From NCBI RefSeq assembly GCF_020523605.1, contig NZ_JAJAQI010000017.1:1-64000 (forward strand): a stretch of 64,000 bases of DNA, given 5' to 3'. The position numbers were made by a program, and so were the translations under genes. This document shows, piece by piece, positions 33,976-41,064 of this stretch; the stretch's first letter is position 1, and each line of letters starts with the position of its first letter. The notes under the pieces are model-generated. The model was not told where the DNA came from. It saw only the letters and a list, made by a program, of their open reading frames with translations, and ran no database searches. The DNA comes from Roseicella aerolata (GTDB lineage Bacteria > Pseudomonadota > Alphaproteobacteria > Acetobacterales > Acetobacteraceae).

Positions 33976-34122
33976 TCAGGGCCGCGTGGCAGCGCTGCCC
34001 GGCTCCTGCGTGCTGATCTCGGCCAGCAGCGCCCAGACCCGGTCCGGATCCATGCGGATCTCCGGGTCGTTCAGCAGCCGGTCCAGTTCGGCAAGCTTGG
34101 CCTGGAACTCACGCTCGGTCAT
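33976..34122 (-). CDS. Short conserved-looking protein (48 aa)
   Basis: ATG at 34122, stop 33976-33978. GGGAGA sits 9 bases upstream of the start. The product, MTEREFQAKLAELDRLLNDP then EIRMDPDRVWALLAEISTQE and PGSAATRP, reads as two amphipathic helices with host codon bias. Short proteins of this style are sometimes labelled peptide chain release factor-related in this family, but there is no release-factor domain here. No function is assigned; the gene is supported by its ribosome site, codon use and clean position between the hairpin and the repeat region. Confidence 0.65.
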   Translation of the reverse strand: MTEREFQAKLAELDRLLNDPEIRMDPDRVWALLAEISTQEPGSAATRP

Positions 34123-34247
34123 GCAACGCCGTCTCCCGGTTCAGCCGCACCAGCCTGCGGCGATCTACGAAGCTGCGGGGAAACGTGCTTGCAACACGCC
34201 GGTTGCCTCGGGGTGACCGCATTGGTGTCAGCCCGGCCGGCATCGGC

Positions 34248-34285
34248 CCTGGCGCATGACCTGCGCCAGCATGCCATGTGCCAGG
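34248..34285. repeat. Solo pair of family-B arms
   Basis: CCTGGCGCATG (34248-34258) is mirrored by CATGTGCCAGG (34275-34285) with one mismatch. The arm is identical to that of the element at 46.6 kb, but no core lies between them. It sits 15 bp from the family A copy at 34300, and a further element-like end, ATTGGTGTCA, lies just upstream at 34221-34230. It looks like an internally deleted element. Confidence 0.55.
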
Positions 34286-34299
34286 TAACCCTAACCGTC

Positions 34300-34428
34300 T
34301 CACACCAGCCGGCGTAAATCCGACTTGCAGCCGCCATCAGCGGCTGAGGCCGTGCAGCCGAAACGCAGCAGGCGGCGCCGACGCCTGAGGCCGCGCAAAT
34401 GTGTCAGCATTGATGCGCGACGGTATCA
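34300..34428 (+). repeat. Family A palindromic (MITE-like) element, copy A3 (shortened)
   Basis: 129 bp in the same orientation as A1. The left end is TCACACCAGCCGGCGTAAAT and the right end finishes GCGACGGTATCA; the CAGCCGCC … GGCTGAG hairpin and the right-end block (CGCCTGAGGCCGCGCAAATG, TCAGCATTGATGCG) align with A1 and A2. About 25-30 bases of the core are missing and substitutions are more frequent, so it looks like the oldest copy. It lies 88 bp from the nearest stop codon (34516). Confidence 0.65.
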
Positions 34429-34515
34429 GGACTCTGCGGGCGCTTTCGTCGCACGCTCACGCGCGGCGCCAGTCTACCGCACAACGAATACGGGGCCCCG
34501 CCGCGTGGAGGTTTA

Positions 34516-35721
34516 TCAGACCGAGGACAGGATGGCCGGCGCGAGGCCCGGATGCTTGGCCGCGGCATGGCCGGGGTTGCGGAAGCGCAGCTCGCCCTCG
34601 GGCGCCGCATCCGGCGCGCCGAACATCTCGAAGCGGGAGGCGCAGGAGACCGCCACCACCCGCCGCGCCGGCGGCGTCGTCAGGAAGCGGCGCACCGCCC
34701 CCTCCAGCTCCAGCTGCTCGCCGCGCAGCACCTGCCAGTCCAGCCGGTCGAGATCCTCGAGGAAGACGGCGAGGATACCGGGATGCCGGCCGGTGAGGCG
34801 GCCCTCCGCCGCCAGCGTCGCGCGCCGGCAGACCGCGGCGGCGATCGCGTTCTCCCGCCCCGCCCGGGCCGCCATGGCAAAGACGCTGCCGCTGCCCTTC
34901 CCGGTGGTCACGGCCAGATGCGCCTCCGGCCCGAATTGCGCCCGCAGCCGCGCCGGCAGGCCGCCCGGCATGTCCTGCGCCTGGGCGCCGGCTAGCATCA
35001 GCGGGTCGAGCTTCAGCACCGCCTGGGCGCCGGCATCCTGGCGCTTCTCCTCGGCCAGCAGGGCGGTGATCCGGCGCTGCAGCCCGGCCAGTTGGTCGGG
35101 GCCGGACAGCCCTTCCGGCAGGGTCATCTTCAGCAGGTAGCGGCCGGGATGGGCGGCCAGCCAGGTCTGCAATTCCGGATTGATGGCATCGACCAGCGCC
35201 CACCAGTCGCCGCGCGGCACGGGGCGGCCTTCCTCGGCCGAGACGGTCTCGCACGCCACCTCGGCCACGGCACCGCCGCGCTCGATCCGCAGGTCGTAGG
35301 GCGCCTCCTCGGCCAGGCCGTCGAAATGCACCGCGAAGCCGCGGCCACGCAGCAGGCTCGCCGTCCGCAGCAGGTGGAAGAGCGGGATCAGCGTCTCCTC
35401 CCCGCTGAGGCCGCCCAGCAGCCGGTCCTGCAACCGGGCGCGGGCGGCGGCCGGCAGGCTCTCGGCCAGGGCGACGGCGTCGCGGGCCAGGGCGCAGAGG
35501 CGGCGCTCGGCCGGGCCGGCCTTGGCCGCCGCCTTGCGGTCGCACAGCCGGGCCAGGGCGAGTTCCAGCGCATAGCGCTGCTGCGCCGCGCGGCCGCTGA
35601 GCGAGCCGGGATGCGCCCGTTGCCCGAGATCCGCGACGCGGGAATGCCAGGGCCCTTCACCGCACAGGGCGACGAAGGCATCGAGGGCAGGCGGTTCCGG
35701 CTGCGGATCGGCGAACGGCAT
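34516..35721 (-). CDS. Hypothetical protein (401 aa), family not recognised
   Basis: Cytosolic-looking protein with no signal or membrane span and an Ala/Leu-rich helical N-terminal half (residues about 20-125). The middle contains FAVHFDGLAEEAPYDLRIER followed by GGAVAEVACETVS, a strand-Asp-strand-Glu pattern reminiscent of PD-(D/E)XK nuclease folds but with Cys where the catalytic Lys would be; this resemblance is only by eye. The C-terminal half has ILAVFLEDLDRLDWQVLRGEQ and ARRVVAVSCASRFEMFGAPD. It stands alone with spaced neighbours. The start at 35721 is the only early ATG in frame. Confidence 0.75.
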   Translation of the reverse strand: MPFADPQPEPPALDAFVALCGEGPWHSRVADLGQRAHPGSLSGRAAQQRYALELALARLCDRKAAAKAGPAERRLCALARDAVALAESLPAAARARLQDRLLGGLSGEETLIPLFHLLRTASLLRGRGFAVHFDGLAEEAPYDLRIERGGAVAEVACETVSAEEGRPVPRGDWWALVDAINPELQTWLAAHPGRYLLKMTLPEGLSGPDQLAGLQRRITALLAEEKRQDAGAQAVLKLDPLMLAGAQAQDMPGGLPARLRAQFGPEAHLAVTTGKGSGSVFAMAARAGRENAIAAAVCRRATLAAEGRLTGRHPGILAVFLEDLDRLDWQVLRGEQLELEGAVRRFLTTPPARRVVAVSCASRFEMFGAPDAAPEGELRFRNPGHAAAKHPGLAPAILSSV

Positions 35722-35811
35722 GGTCTCGTCTCGCGCTCCTTCTTACCAGTGTGTTTCCCGCGCCACGCCCGGCCCCGTCAAGGGTGCAACCGTCCGGCCG
35801 GTGCAGTACTA

Positions 35812-35822
35812 TGGTATACAAT
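35812..35822 (+). promoter_or_regulatory. GTATACAA motif upstream of the metalloprotease
   Basis: TGGTATACAAT lies about 50 bases before the short leader frame. The GTATACAA core is the same as at 11021-11028 upstream of the cyclase gene. It could be a GntR-type operator half or part of an extended -10 (TATACAAT includes a TATAAT-like hexamer). Confidence 0.35.
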
Positions 35823-35869
35823 TCGCGGACGGCGCTGCCGCGCCGCCGCCTGAGGACACAGGGGGACGC

Positions 35870-35905
35870 ATGACCGATGCCGCCAATCGGACCGACGCCG
35901 CATGA
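35870..35905 (+). CDS. Possible 11-codon leader peptide coupled to the metalloprotease
   Basis: ATG at 35870 with AGGGGGA just upstream encodes MTDAANRTDAA and stops at the TGA that overlaps the protease start (ATGA at 35902-35905). The protease ATG itself has no visible ribosome site, so ribosomes may load on this short frame and restart. The frame opens further upstream (from 35720), but the purine-rich site favours this start. Confidence 0.4.
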   Translation: MTDAANRTDAA

Positions 35906-37179
35906 CTGAGCTGAAGGATGTGGCGCCGCTGCTGCAGATCAATGAGCTGGCCGGGGAAAGGGCGCGCTGGAATTTCAAGGATGCCAAGGGATCGCCGCCG
36001 GACGAGCCGGGCGGCATCGGCAATTCCGCGACGGTGACCTACAGCTTCATGGCGGCGCGGCCGGATTATGAATCCGCGGCCGACCATCCGGGCTTCCGCG
36101 CCTTCGATGCCGCCCTGCAGGAGGCGGCGCGGCAGGCGCTGGCGAATTGGGAAGCGGTCGCCAACATTAAATTCAAGGAAGTGTCCGATACGGGGGAAGG
36201 CGGCGCGATCCGCTTCGGCCGGAGCGAAATGGAGTCCGGCGGGCTGAGCTGGTTCCCGGATTTCGACATCACCCTGGGTGATGACGGGCGGATCGCCACG
36301 GTCAAGCCAACGAAACGTGCCGGCGATGTCTGGCTCTCCACCGCCCCGAATCTCGACGACCAGGCGGCGGGCCGCTACGGCCCCTTCACGCTGGTGCACG
36401 AGATCGGCCATGCGATCGGTCTGAAGCACCCCTTCGAGGGCGAGGCCTCCCTGCCGGAGGGCGAGACGACCTATGCCGAGACCATCATGGCCTACACCGC
36501 CCCGCCGAACTACCGGGTGGTGGCGGTCGAGGGGACGCCGGAGTCCTACAAATGGACGGTCACCAACCTCTACCCCGCGGTGCCGACGCCGAAGGACATC
36601 GCGGCGGTCCAGTACCTCTATGGCGCCAACAAGGCGACCAATGCCGGCGATACGACCTATGCCTGGGAGCCGGGTGAGCGCTTCCTGACGACCATCTGGG
36701 ATGGCGGCGGCCGGGATGTGATCGATGCCGGCAACCAGGTGCTGCCCAATGTCATCGACCTGCGGGAAGGCAAGGCCAGCAGCATCGGCCTGCGTCTGAC
36801 CGAGGCGGAGCGCCGGGCGGAACTGCCGGACTGGGCCAAGGCCGCACCGTCACCCACCTATGACGGGCGGGACAATCTCTGGATCGCCCATGGCGTCACC
36901 ATCGAGAATGCGGTGGGCGGTTCGGACAACGACCTGCTGATCGGCAATGCATCCGCCAACCGCCTGGAAGGCGGCGCGGGCGACGACACGCTGCGGGGCG
37001 GCGATGGCCGGGATACCGCCGTGCTGCCCGGCAAGCGGCACGACACGGTGCTGGTGCCGCGGCTGGACGGCAAGTGGGAAGCGATGGGGCCGGGCGGCCA
37101 TGACCTGTTGGAGGAGATCGAGGTAGTACGGTTCGAGGACGGCGCCGTGTGCCTGACCTCCACCGACTGGGCGGTCTGA
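35902..37179 (+). CDS. M10 serralysin-type zinc metalloprotease with RTX repeats
   Basis: 425-aa extracellular protease. The extended zinc motif HEIGHAIGLKH (H166, H170, H176) and the Met-turn TIMAYT (M196) place it in the metzincin/serralysin group. Residues about 339-371 hold RTX calcium-binding nonapeptides (GGSDNDLLIGN, LEGGAGDDTL, RGGDGRD). There is no N-terminal signal peptide, as expected for type I secretion through a C-terminal signal; the last residues (VVRFEDGAVCLTSTDWAV) fit that. No type I exporter genes are adjacent. The calcium repeat block is short, and a Cys near the end is unusual for the family. Confidence 0.9.
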   Translation: MTELKDVAPLLQINELAGERARWNFKDAKGSPPDEPGGIGNSATVTYSFMAARPDYESAADHPGFRAFDAALQEAARQALANWEAVANIKFKEVSDTGEGGAIRFGRSEMESGGLSWFPDFDITLGDDGRIATVKPTKRAGDVWLSTAPNLDDQAAGRYGPFTLVHEIGHAIGLKHPFEGEASLPEGETTYAETIMAYTAPPNYRVVAVEGTPESYKWTVTNLYPAVPTPKDIAAVQYLYGANKATNAGDTTYAWEPGERFLTTIWDGGGRDVIDAGNQVLPNVIDLREGKASSIGLRLTEAERRAELPDWAKAAPSPTYDGRDNLWIAHGVTIENAVGGSDNDLLIGNASANRLEGGAGDDTLRGGDGRDTAVLPGKRHDTVLVPRLDGKWEAMGPGGHDLLEEIEVVRFEDGAVCLTSTDWAV

Positions 37180-37566
37180 GGACGCTCTACGCGGCAGGGC
37201 CACCCGTTCGTTGCGCGCCAGGCTGGCATCGCGCCTGAGCTTGCGACGCCAGCACCCGCGGAGTCCTGAGGCGGCTGGGGGCACCAACGGCCCCGATCAT
37301 TGATCCCTGTGGCGGGGGTGCCAGCCCGCGCTGGACCGCTTCCGCGGCCCGCCGCAGGCGCGGCGCTCCTGCCCGGATCGGTCAAGCATCAGGGCCTCTC
37401 CCTGCCCCGACGGATCGCGGCCGGACCTCGGCGCAACCTGCCGGGGCGTGCAGAGGTCCGGGGGCGGCCAAAGGCCGGCCTTTCCGGGCCGGCCGGCAAT
37501 CCGGCCCTGGCACGGCGGACCGGCGCCAGGAAAAGGGCGTGGCGCCCGCCACGTCCCCCGCGGCGG
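37180..37566. other. Convergent intergenic gap with a 14-bp palindrome, no gene
   Basis: 387 bases between the 3' ends of the protease and the VOC gene. No gene is supported. It contains the perfect palindrome AAAGGCCGGCCTTT (37470-37483) followed by further GGCCGG repeats, which could form a hairpin serving either gene's 3' end; there is no T-run beyond the palindrome itself. Confidence 0.45.
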
Positions 37567-38004
37567 TCAGCCCTGCTGCGGATCGGCGCCGGGCTTCGCG
37601 GAATGGTCCTGGTGGACCTCCACGACATTGCCCTCGGGGTCGTGGAAGAAGATCTGCTCCCAGCCATTCATGGCCCAGGCGCCGTAATCCGCGAAGGGAA
37701 TGCCCTTCTCCGTCAGGCGCCGCTTGAAGGCGGCGAGGTCGTCGGTCCGGAAGGCGATATGGCCCCGCTCCAGCGGGTTGATCGCCTTCCCGGTGCGGAA
37801 GCCGACGCCGAGATCCCGCTCCGCCAGGTGCAACTGCGTGGTGCCGTCGGTGACGAAGGCGACCTTGCCGGCATAGCCCGTGGCGGTCACCCGTGCCTCC
37901 GCGAGCGAGGGCTCCGGATCCAGGTCGAGCACGGTGCGGTAGAATTCCGCCATTGCCGGCACGTCGGTCGAGCAGAAATTCACGTGGTGCAGCTTGATCT
38001 TCAT
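37567..38004 (-). CDS. VOC-family (glyoxalase/dioxygenase fold) protein
   Basis: 145 aa. Begins MKIKLHHVNFCSTDVPAMAEFY with the first metal-type His, and has GHIAFRTDDLAAFKRRLTEKG and FFHDPEGNVVEVHQ with the last Glu, the layout of a single two-module VOC fold. Family members include lactoylglutathione lyase, epimerases and fosfomycin-type resistance enzymes; the reaction cannot be chosen here. Start 38004 has an aggaac-type purine run upstream; the longer frame is rejected. Confidence 0.85.
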   Translation of the reverse strand: MKIKLHHVNFCSTDVPAMAEFYRTVLDLDPEPSLAEARVTATGYAGKVAFVTDGTTQLHLAERDLGVGFRTGKAINPLERGHIAFRTDDLAAFKRRLTEKGIPFADYGAWAMNGWEQIFFHDPEGNVVEVHQDHSAKPGADPQQG

Positions 38005-38163
38005 GCTGGTGTTCCTCCCCCCGCCGGCCGGACATGGCTGCGGTTTGCGGACGCGCGCCATGATCCGATGGCGGTCGTCGGACAAGCTTAGGGCGGATCG
38101 GGCAGGGGATCGAAGGCCATCCGCGAGACGGCGCGAATCAAACCGGCGGCGGGGAGGACGCCC

Positions 38164-38307
38164 TCATGCCTGGCTCGTGAGATGCTGACGCATGTCCTGC
38201 CTCCGCCGGCGGCCCTCCGGGCCTTGGCTGCGCGGCATGGGTCGCGGCGCGCCTTCGCCCGGCCCGCTCCGCGGGCCGCAGGTCGGGAGGTCACGAGCCA
38301 GGTGTCA
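38164..38307 (-). repeat. Family B palindromic element, copy B3
   Basis: 144 bp between the VOC gene and aroC. The arms CCTGGCTCGTGA (38169-38180) and TCACGAGCCAGG (38291-38302) are perfectly complementary. Inside are ATGCTGACGCATGTCCTGCC (as in family A ends) and the core GGCCCTCCGGGCCTTGGCTG, inverted relative to copy B1. On the minus strand the outer end begins TGACACCTGGC, and that TGA (38305-38307) is the aroC stop codon. Confidence 0.72.
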
Positions 38308-39408
38308 GTTCCGCGGCAGCCGGGCCTCGCCCGGCGCATCCGGGTTCTGCGCGCGGTGCCGCAGCAGGTGGTCGGCCAGCACCAGGGCCAGCATCGCTTC
38401 CCCCACCGGGACGGCGCGGATGCCGACGCAGGGATCGTGCCGTCCCTTGGTCAGCACCTCCACCTCCTGCCCGAAGCGGTCCACCGACTTTCGCGGCGTC
38501 AGGATGGAGGAGGTGGGCTTCACCGCGAAGCGGGCGATGATGGGCTGGCCGGTGGAGATGCCGCCGAGGATGCCGCCGGCATGGTTGTCGCCGAAGAGCA
38601 CGCGGCCATCCGGGCCCATGCGCATCTCGTCGGCATTGCTCTCGCCCGAGAGTGCGGCGGCGGCGAAGCCCTCGCCGATCTCGACGCCCTTCACCGCATT
38701 GATGCCCATCAGCCCTGCCGCGATATCGGCATCGAGCTTGCCGTAGATCGGCGCGCCGAGGCCGGGGGGCACGCCCTCCGCCACCACCTCGATGACGGCG
38801 CCGAGAGAGGAGCCGGATTTCCGCGCCTCGGTCAGCATCGCCTCCCAGCGCGCGGCGGCGGCGCGGTCCGGGCACCAGAAGGCGTTCTCCTCCACCGCCG
38901 CCCAGTCCCAGGCGGCGCGGTCGATCCGGTCCGGCCCCATCTGCACCAGGGCGCCGCGGATGGTGACACCCTCCAGCACCTTGCGGGCCACCGCGCCGGC
39001 GGCGACGCGCATCGCGGTCTCCCGCGCGCTGGAGCGGCCGCCCCCGCGATAGTCCCGGATGCCGTATTTCAGGTCGTAGGTCAGGTCCGCATGGCCGGGG
39101 CGGTAGCGGTCCTTGATCTCCCCGTAATCCTTGCTGCGCTGGTCGGTGTTCTCGATCAGCAGCGCAATGGGGGTGCCGGTCGTCTGGCCCTCGAAGACGC
39201 CGGAGAGGATGCGGACCCGGTCCGGCTCCTGCCGCTGCGTCACGAATTTGCTCTGGCCGGGACGGCGGCGGTCGAGGAAGGGCTGGATATCGGCCTCGGT
39301 CAGCGCCAGGCGGGGCGGGCAGCCATCGACCACGCAGCCGATGGCCGGGCCGTGGCTCTCGCCCCAGGTGGTGATGCGGAAGAGGTGGCCGAAGCTGTTG
39401 TGGGACAT
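38305..39408 (-). CDS. aroC: Chorismate synthase
   Basis: 367 aa, full length. Makes chorismate from EPSP with reduced FMN. Signatures: [20 protein letters not shown] at the start, [28 protein letters not shown] (motif spans the residues), [18 protein letters not shown] and the C-terminal [16 protein letters not shown] and [17 protein letters not shown]. With the class II DAHP synthase at 58.9 kb, the window holds the first and last steps of the shikimate pathway. fabI lies downstream-adjacent on the same strand upstream of aroC with a short gap. The stop codon lies in the end of a palindromic element. Confidence 0.95.
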   Translation of the reverse strand: MSHNSFGHLFRITTWGESHGPAIGCVVDGCPPRLALTEADIQPFLDRRRPGQSKFVTQRQEPDRVRILSGVFEGQTTGTPIALLIENTDQRSKDYGEIKDRYRPGHADLTYDLKYGIRDYRGGGRSSARETAMRVAAGAVARKVLEGVTIRGALVQMGPDRIDRAAWDWAAVEENAFWCPDRAAAARWEAMLTEARKSGSSLGAVIEVVAEGVPPGLGAPIYGKLDADIAAGLMGINAVKGVEIGEGFAAAALSGESNADEMRMGPDGRVLFGDNHAGGILGGISTGQPIIARFAVKPTSSILTPRKSVDRFGQEVEVLTKGRHDPCVGIRAVPVGEAMLALVLADHLLRHRAQNPDAPGEARLPRN

Positions 39409-39434
39409 GGATGGGCCTCAGCCTGCCGGCCTGC

Positions 39435-40268
39435 TCAGACCGTGCTGATATCCGGCGCGTCCACCGCCTTCATGCCGACCACATGGAAGCCGCTGTCCAC
39501 ATGGTGCACCTCTCCGGTGACGCCGGAGGAGAGGTCGCTCAGCAGGTAGAGGCCCGCGCCGCCCACCTCCTCGATGGTCACGTTGCGCTTCAGCGGGCTG
39601 TTGTACTGGTTCCACTTCAGGATGTAGCGGAAATCGCCGATGCCGCTGGCCGCCAGCGTCCGGATCGGCCCGGCCGAGATCGCGTTCACCCGGATGCCCT
39701 GGCCGCCGAGATCCACCGCCATGTAGCGCACGCTCGCCTCCAGCGCCGCCTTGGCCACGCCCATCACGTTGTAGTGCGGCGTGACGCGCTCGGCGCCCAG
39801 ATAGCTCATGGTCAGCAGCGATCCGCCATTGGTCATCAGCGGCACCGCCCGCTGGCTGACCGAGACGAAGGAATAGGCCGAGATGTCGAGCGCCTGCAGG
39901 AAGACGTCGCGCGGCGTGTCCAGGTAGCGGCCGCGGAGATACTCCTTGTTGGCGAAGCCGATGGCATGGACCAGGAAGTCCATCCGGCCCCATGTCTGCT
40001 GGATCGCGGCGAAGGCGGCGTCCACGCTGGCATCGTCCGTCACGTCGCAGGGCAGGACGAGGGAGGAGCCGACGCTCTCGGCCAGCGGCCGCACGCGCTT
40101 CTCCAGCGCCTCCCCCTGATAGGTGAAGGCGAGTTGCGCGCCCTGGGCGGCAACGGCGCGGGCGATGCCCCAGGCGATGGAGCGGTCATTCGCCACGCCC
40201 ATGATGAGCCCGCGCTTGCCGGCCATCAGCGTGCCGGTGGGGGCGTCTGCGAGGGGCGCGTCTGACAT
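39435..40268 (-). CDS. fabI: Enoyl-[acyl-carrier-protein] reductase (NADH)
   Basis: 277-aa FabI-type short-chain reductase that reduces enoyl-ACP in the last step of each fatty acid elongation cycle. The nucleotide region is GKRGLIMGVANDRSIAWGIA, then LPCDVTDD and HAIGFANKEYLRGRYLDT; the catalytic Tyr-x6-Lys is in TPHYNVMGVAKAAL; VRVNAISAGPIRTLAASGI and the GEVHHVDSGFHVVGM ending are typical. Start 40268 is used. It reads towards aroC with a 26-bp gap, a FabI-AroC order also seen in related bacteria, and is divergent from pdxH. Confidence 0.94.
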   Translation of the reverse strand: MSDAPLADAPTGTLMAGKRGLIMGVANDRSIAWGIARAVAAQGAQLAFTYQGEALEKRVRPLAESVGSSLVLPCDVTDDASVDAAFAAIQQTWGRMDFLVHAIGFANKEYLRGRYLDTPRDVFLQALDISAYSFVSVSQRAVPLMTNGGSLLTMSYLGAERVTPHYNVMGVAKAALEASVRYMAVDLGGQGIRVNAISAGPIRTLAASGIGDFRYILKWNQYNSPLKRNVTIEEVGGAGLYLLSDLSSGVTGEVHHVDSGFHVVGMKAVDAPDISTV

Positions 40269-40373
40269 TCTGGGCAGGGACCGGCTTGTTGCGAAGGGGC
40301 TGGCGTGGTGGCACACCCCCGACCGCCGGGCAAGGGGTTCCGGCCGCACGCCTTGTGACCCGGGATTTCCGCC

Positions 40374-40985
40374 ATGGACAGCACCGCCGAGGATCCGATC
40401 GCCCGCTTCGAGTCCTGGATGGCGGAAGCGGCGAAAACCGAGCCGAACGATCCGAATGCCGTCTGCCTGGCGACCGCGACGCCGGATGGCCGCCCCTCCG
40501 CCCGCATGGTGCTGCTGAAGGGCGTCGATCCGCGTGGCTTCGTCTTCTACACCAATCTCGAAAGCCGGAAGGGCCAGGAGCTGCTGGCCAACCCGCAGGC
40601 GGCGCTCTGCTTCCACTGGAAGAGCCTGCAGCGCAGCATCCGCGTGGAGGGACCGGTCGAGCAGGTCCCGGAGGCGGAGGCGGATGCCTATTACGCCTCC
40701 CGCGCCCGCGGCTCCCGCATCGGCGCCTGGGCCAGCCGGCAGTCGCGGCCGCTGGAGGGGCGCTGGGCGCTGGAGAAGGCGGTCGCGGAATACACGCTGA
40801 AATTCGGCATCGGCGAGATCCCGCGCCCGCCGCACTGGTCCGGCTTCCGCCTTCTGCCGCAGCGGATCGAGTTCTGGCGCGACATGCCCTTCCGCCTGCA
40901 TGACCGGCAGGTCTTCCACCGGGTCGCCGCAAGCGGCGCCGGCGATGCCCCCGCGGGCTGGCGCATCGAGGCGCTCTACCCGTGA
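40374..40985 (+). CDS. pdxH: Pyridoxamine 5'-phosphate oxidase
   Basis: 203-aa FMN enzyme making pyridoxal phosphate. FMN/PLP-binding segments: [57 protein letters not shown] and the C-terminal [24 protein letters not shown] (motif region). The C-terminal block ends IEALYP, the usual RLxP-like end. It is divergent from fabI across a 105-bp gap that would hold both promoters. Confidence 0.94.
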   Translation: MDSTAEDPIARFESWMAEAAKTEPNDPNAVCLATATPDGRPSARMVLLKGVDPRGFVFYTNLESRKGQELLANPQAALCFHWKSLQRSIRVEGPVEQVPEAEADAYYASRARGSRIGAWASRQSRPLEGRWALEKAVAEYTLKFGIGEIPRPPHWSGFRLLPQRIEFWRDMPFRLHDRQVFHRVAASGAGDAPAGWRIEALYP

Positions 40986-40989
40986 GGTC

Positions 40990-41032
40990 GCGCCGGAGGC
41001 GCGCGGGAGACCTGCAGCGCCGGAGGCGCGCG
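40990..41032. repeat. 16-bp direct repeat before the phosphotransferase/AAA gene
   Basis: GCGCCGGAGGCGCGCG occurs at 40990-41005 and again at 41017-41032. Each copy contains GGAGG and is self-complementary (GCGCC…GGCGC). A third, degenerate copy follows near 41052-41064. They occupy the whole short gap between pdxH and the next gene. Confidence 0.6.
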
Positions 41033-41064
41033 AGCGCTTCGCCTGGCCGCAGGCGCGCCGGCGC

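Noticed and set aside
37470-37483. AAAGGCCGGCCTTT as a regulator-binding palindrome
   Set aside because: It lies between two 3' ends, where a transcript-end hairpin is more likely than an operator; kept only as part of the gap description.
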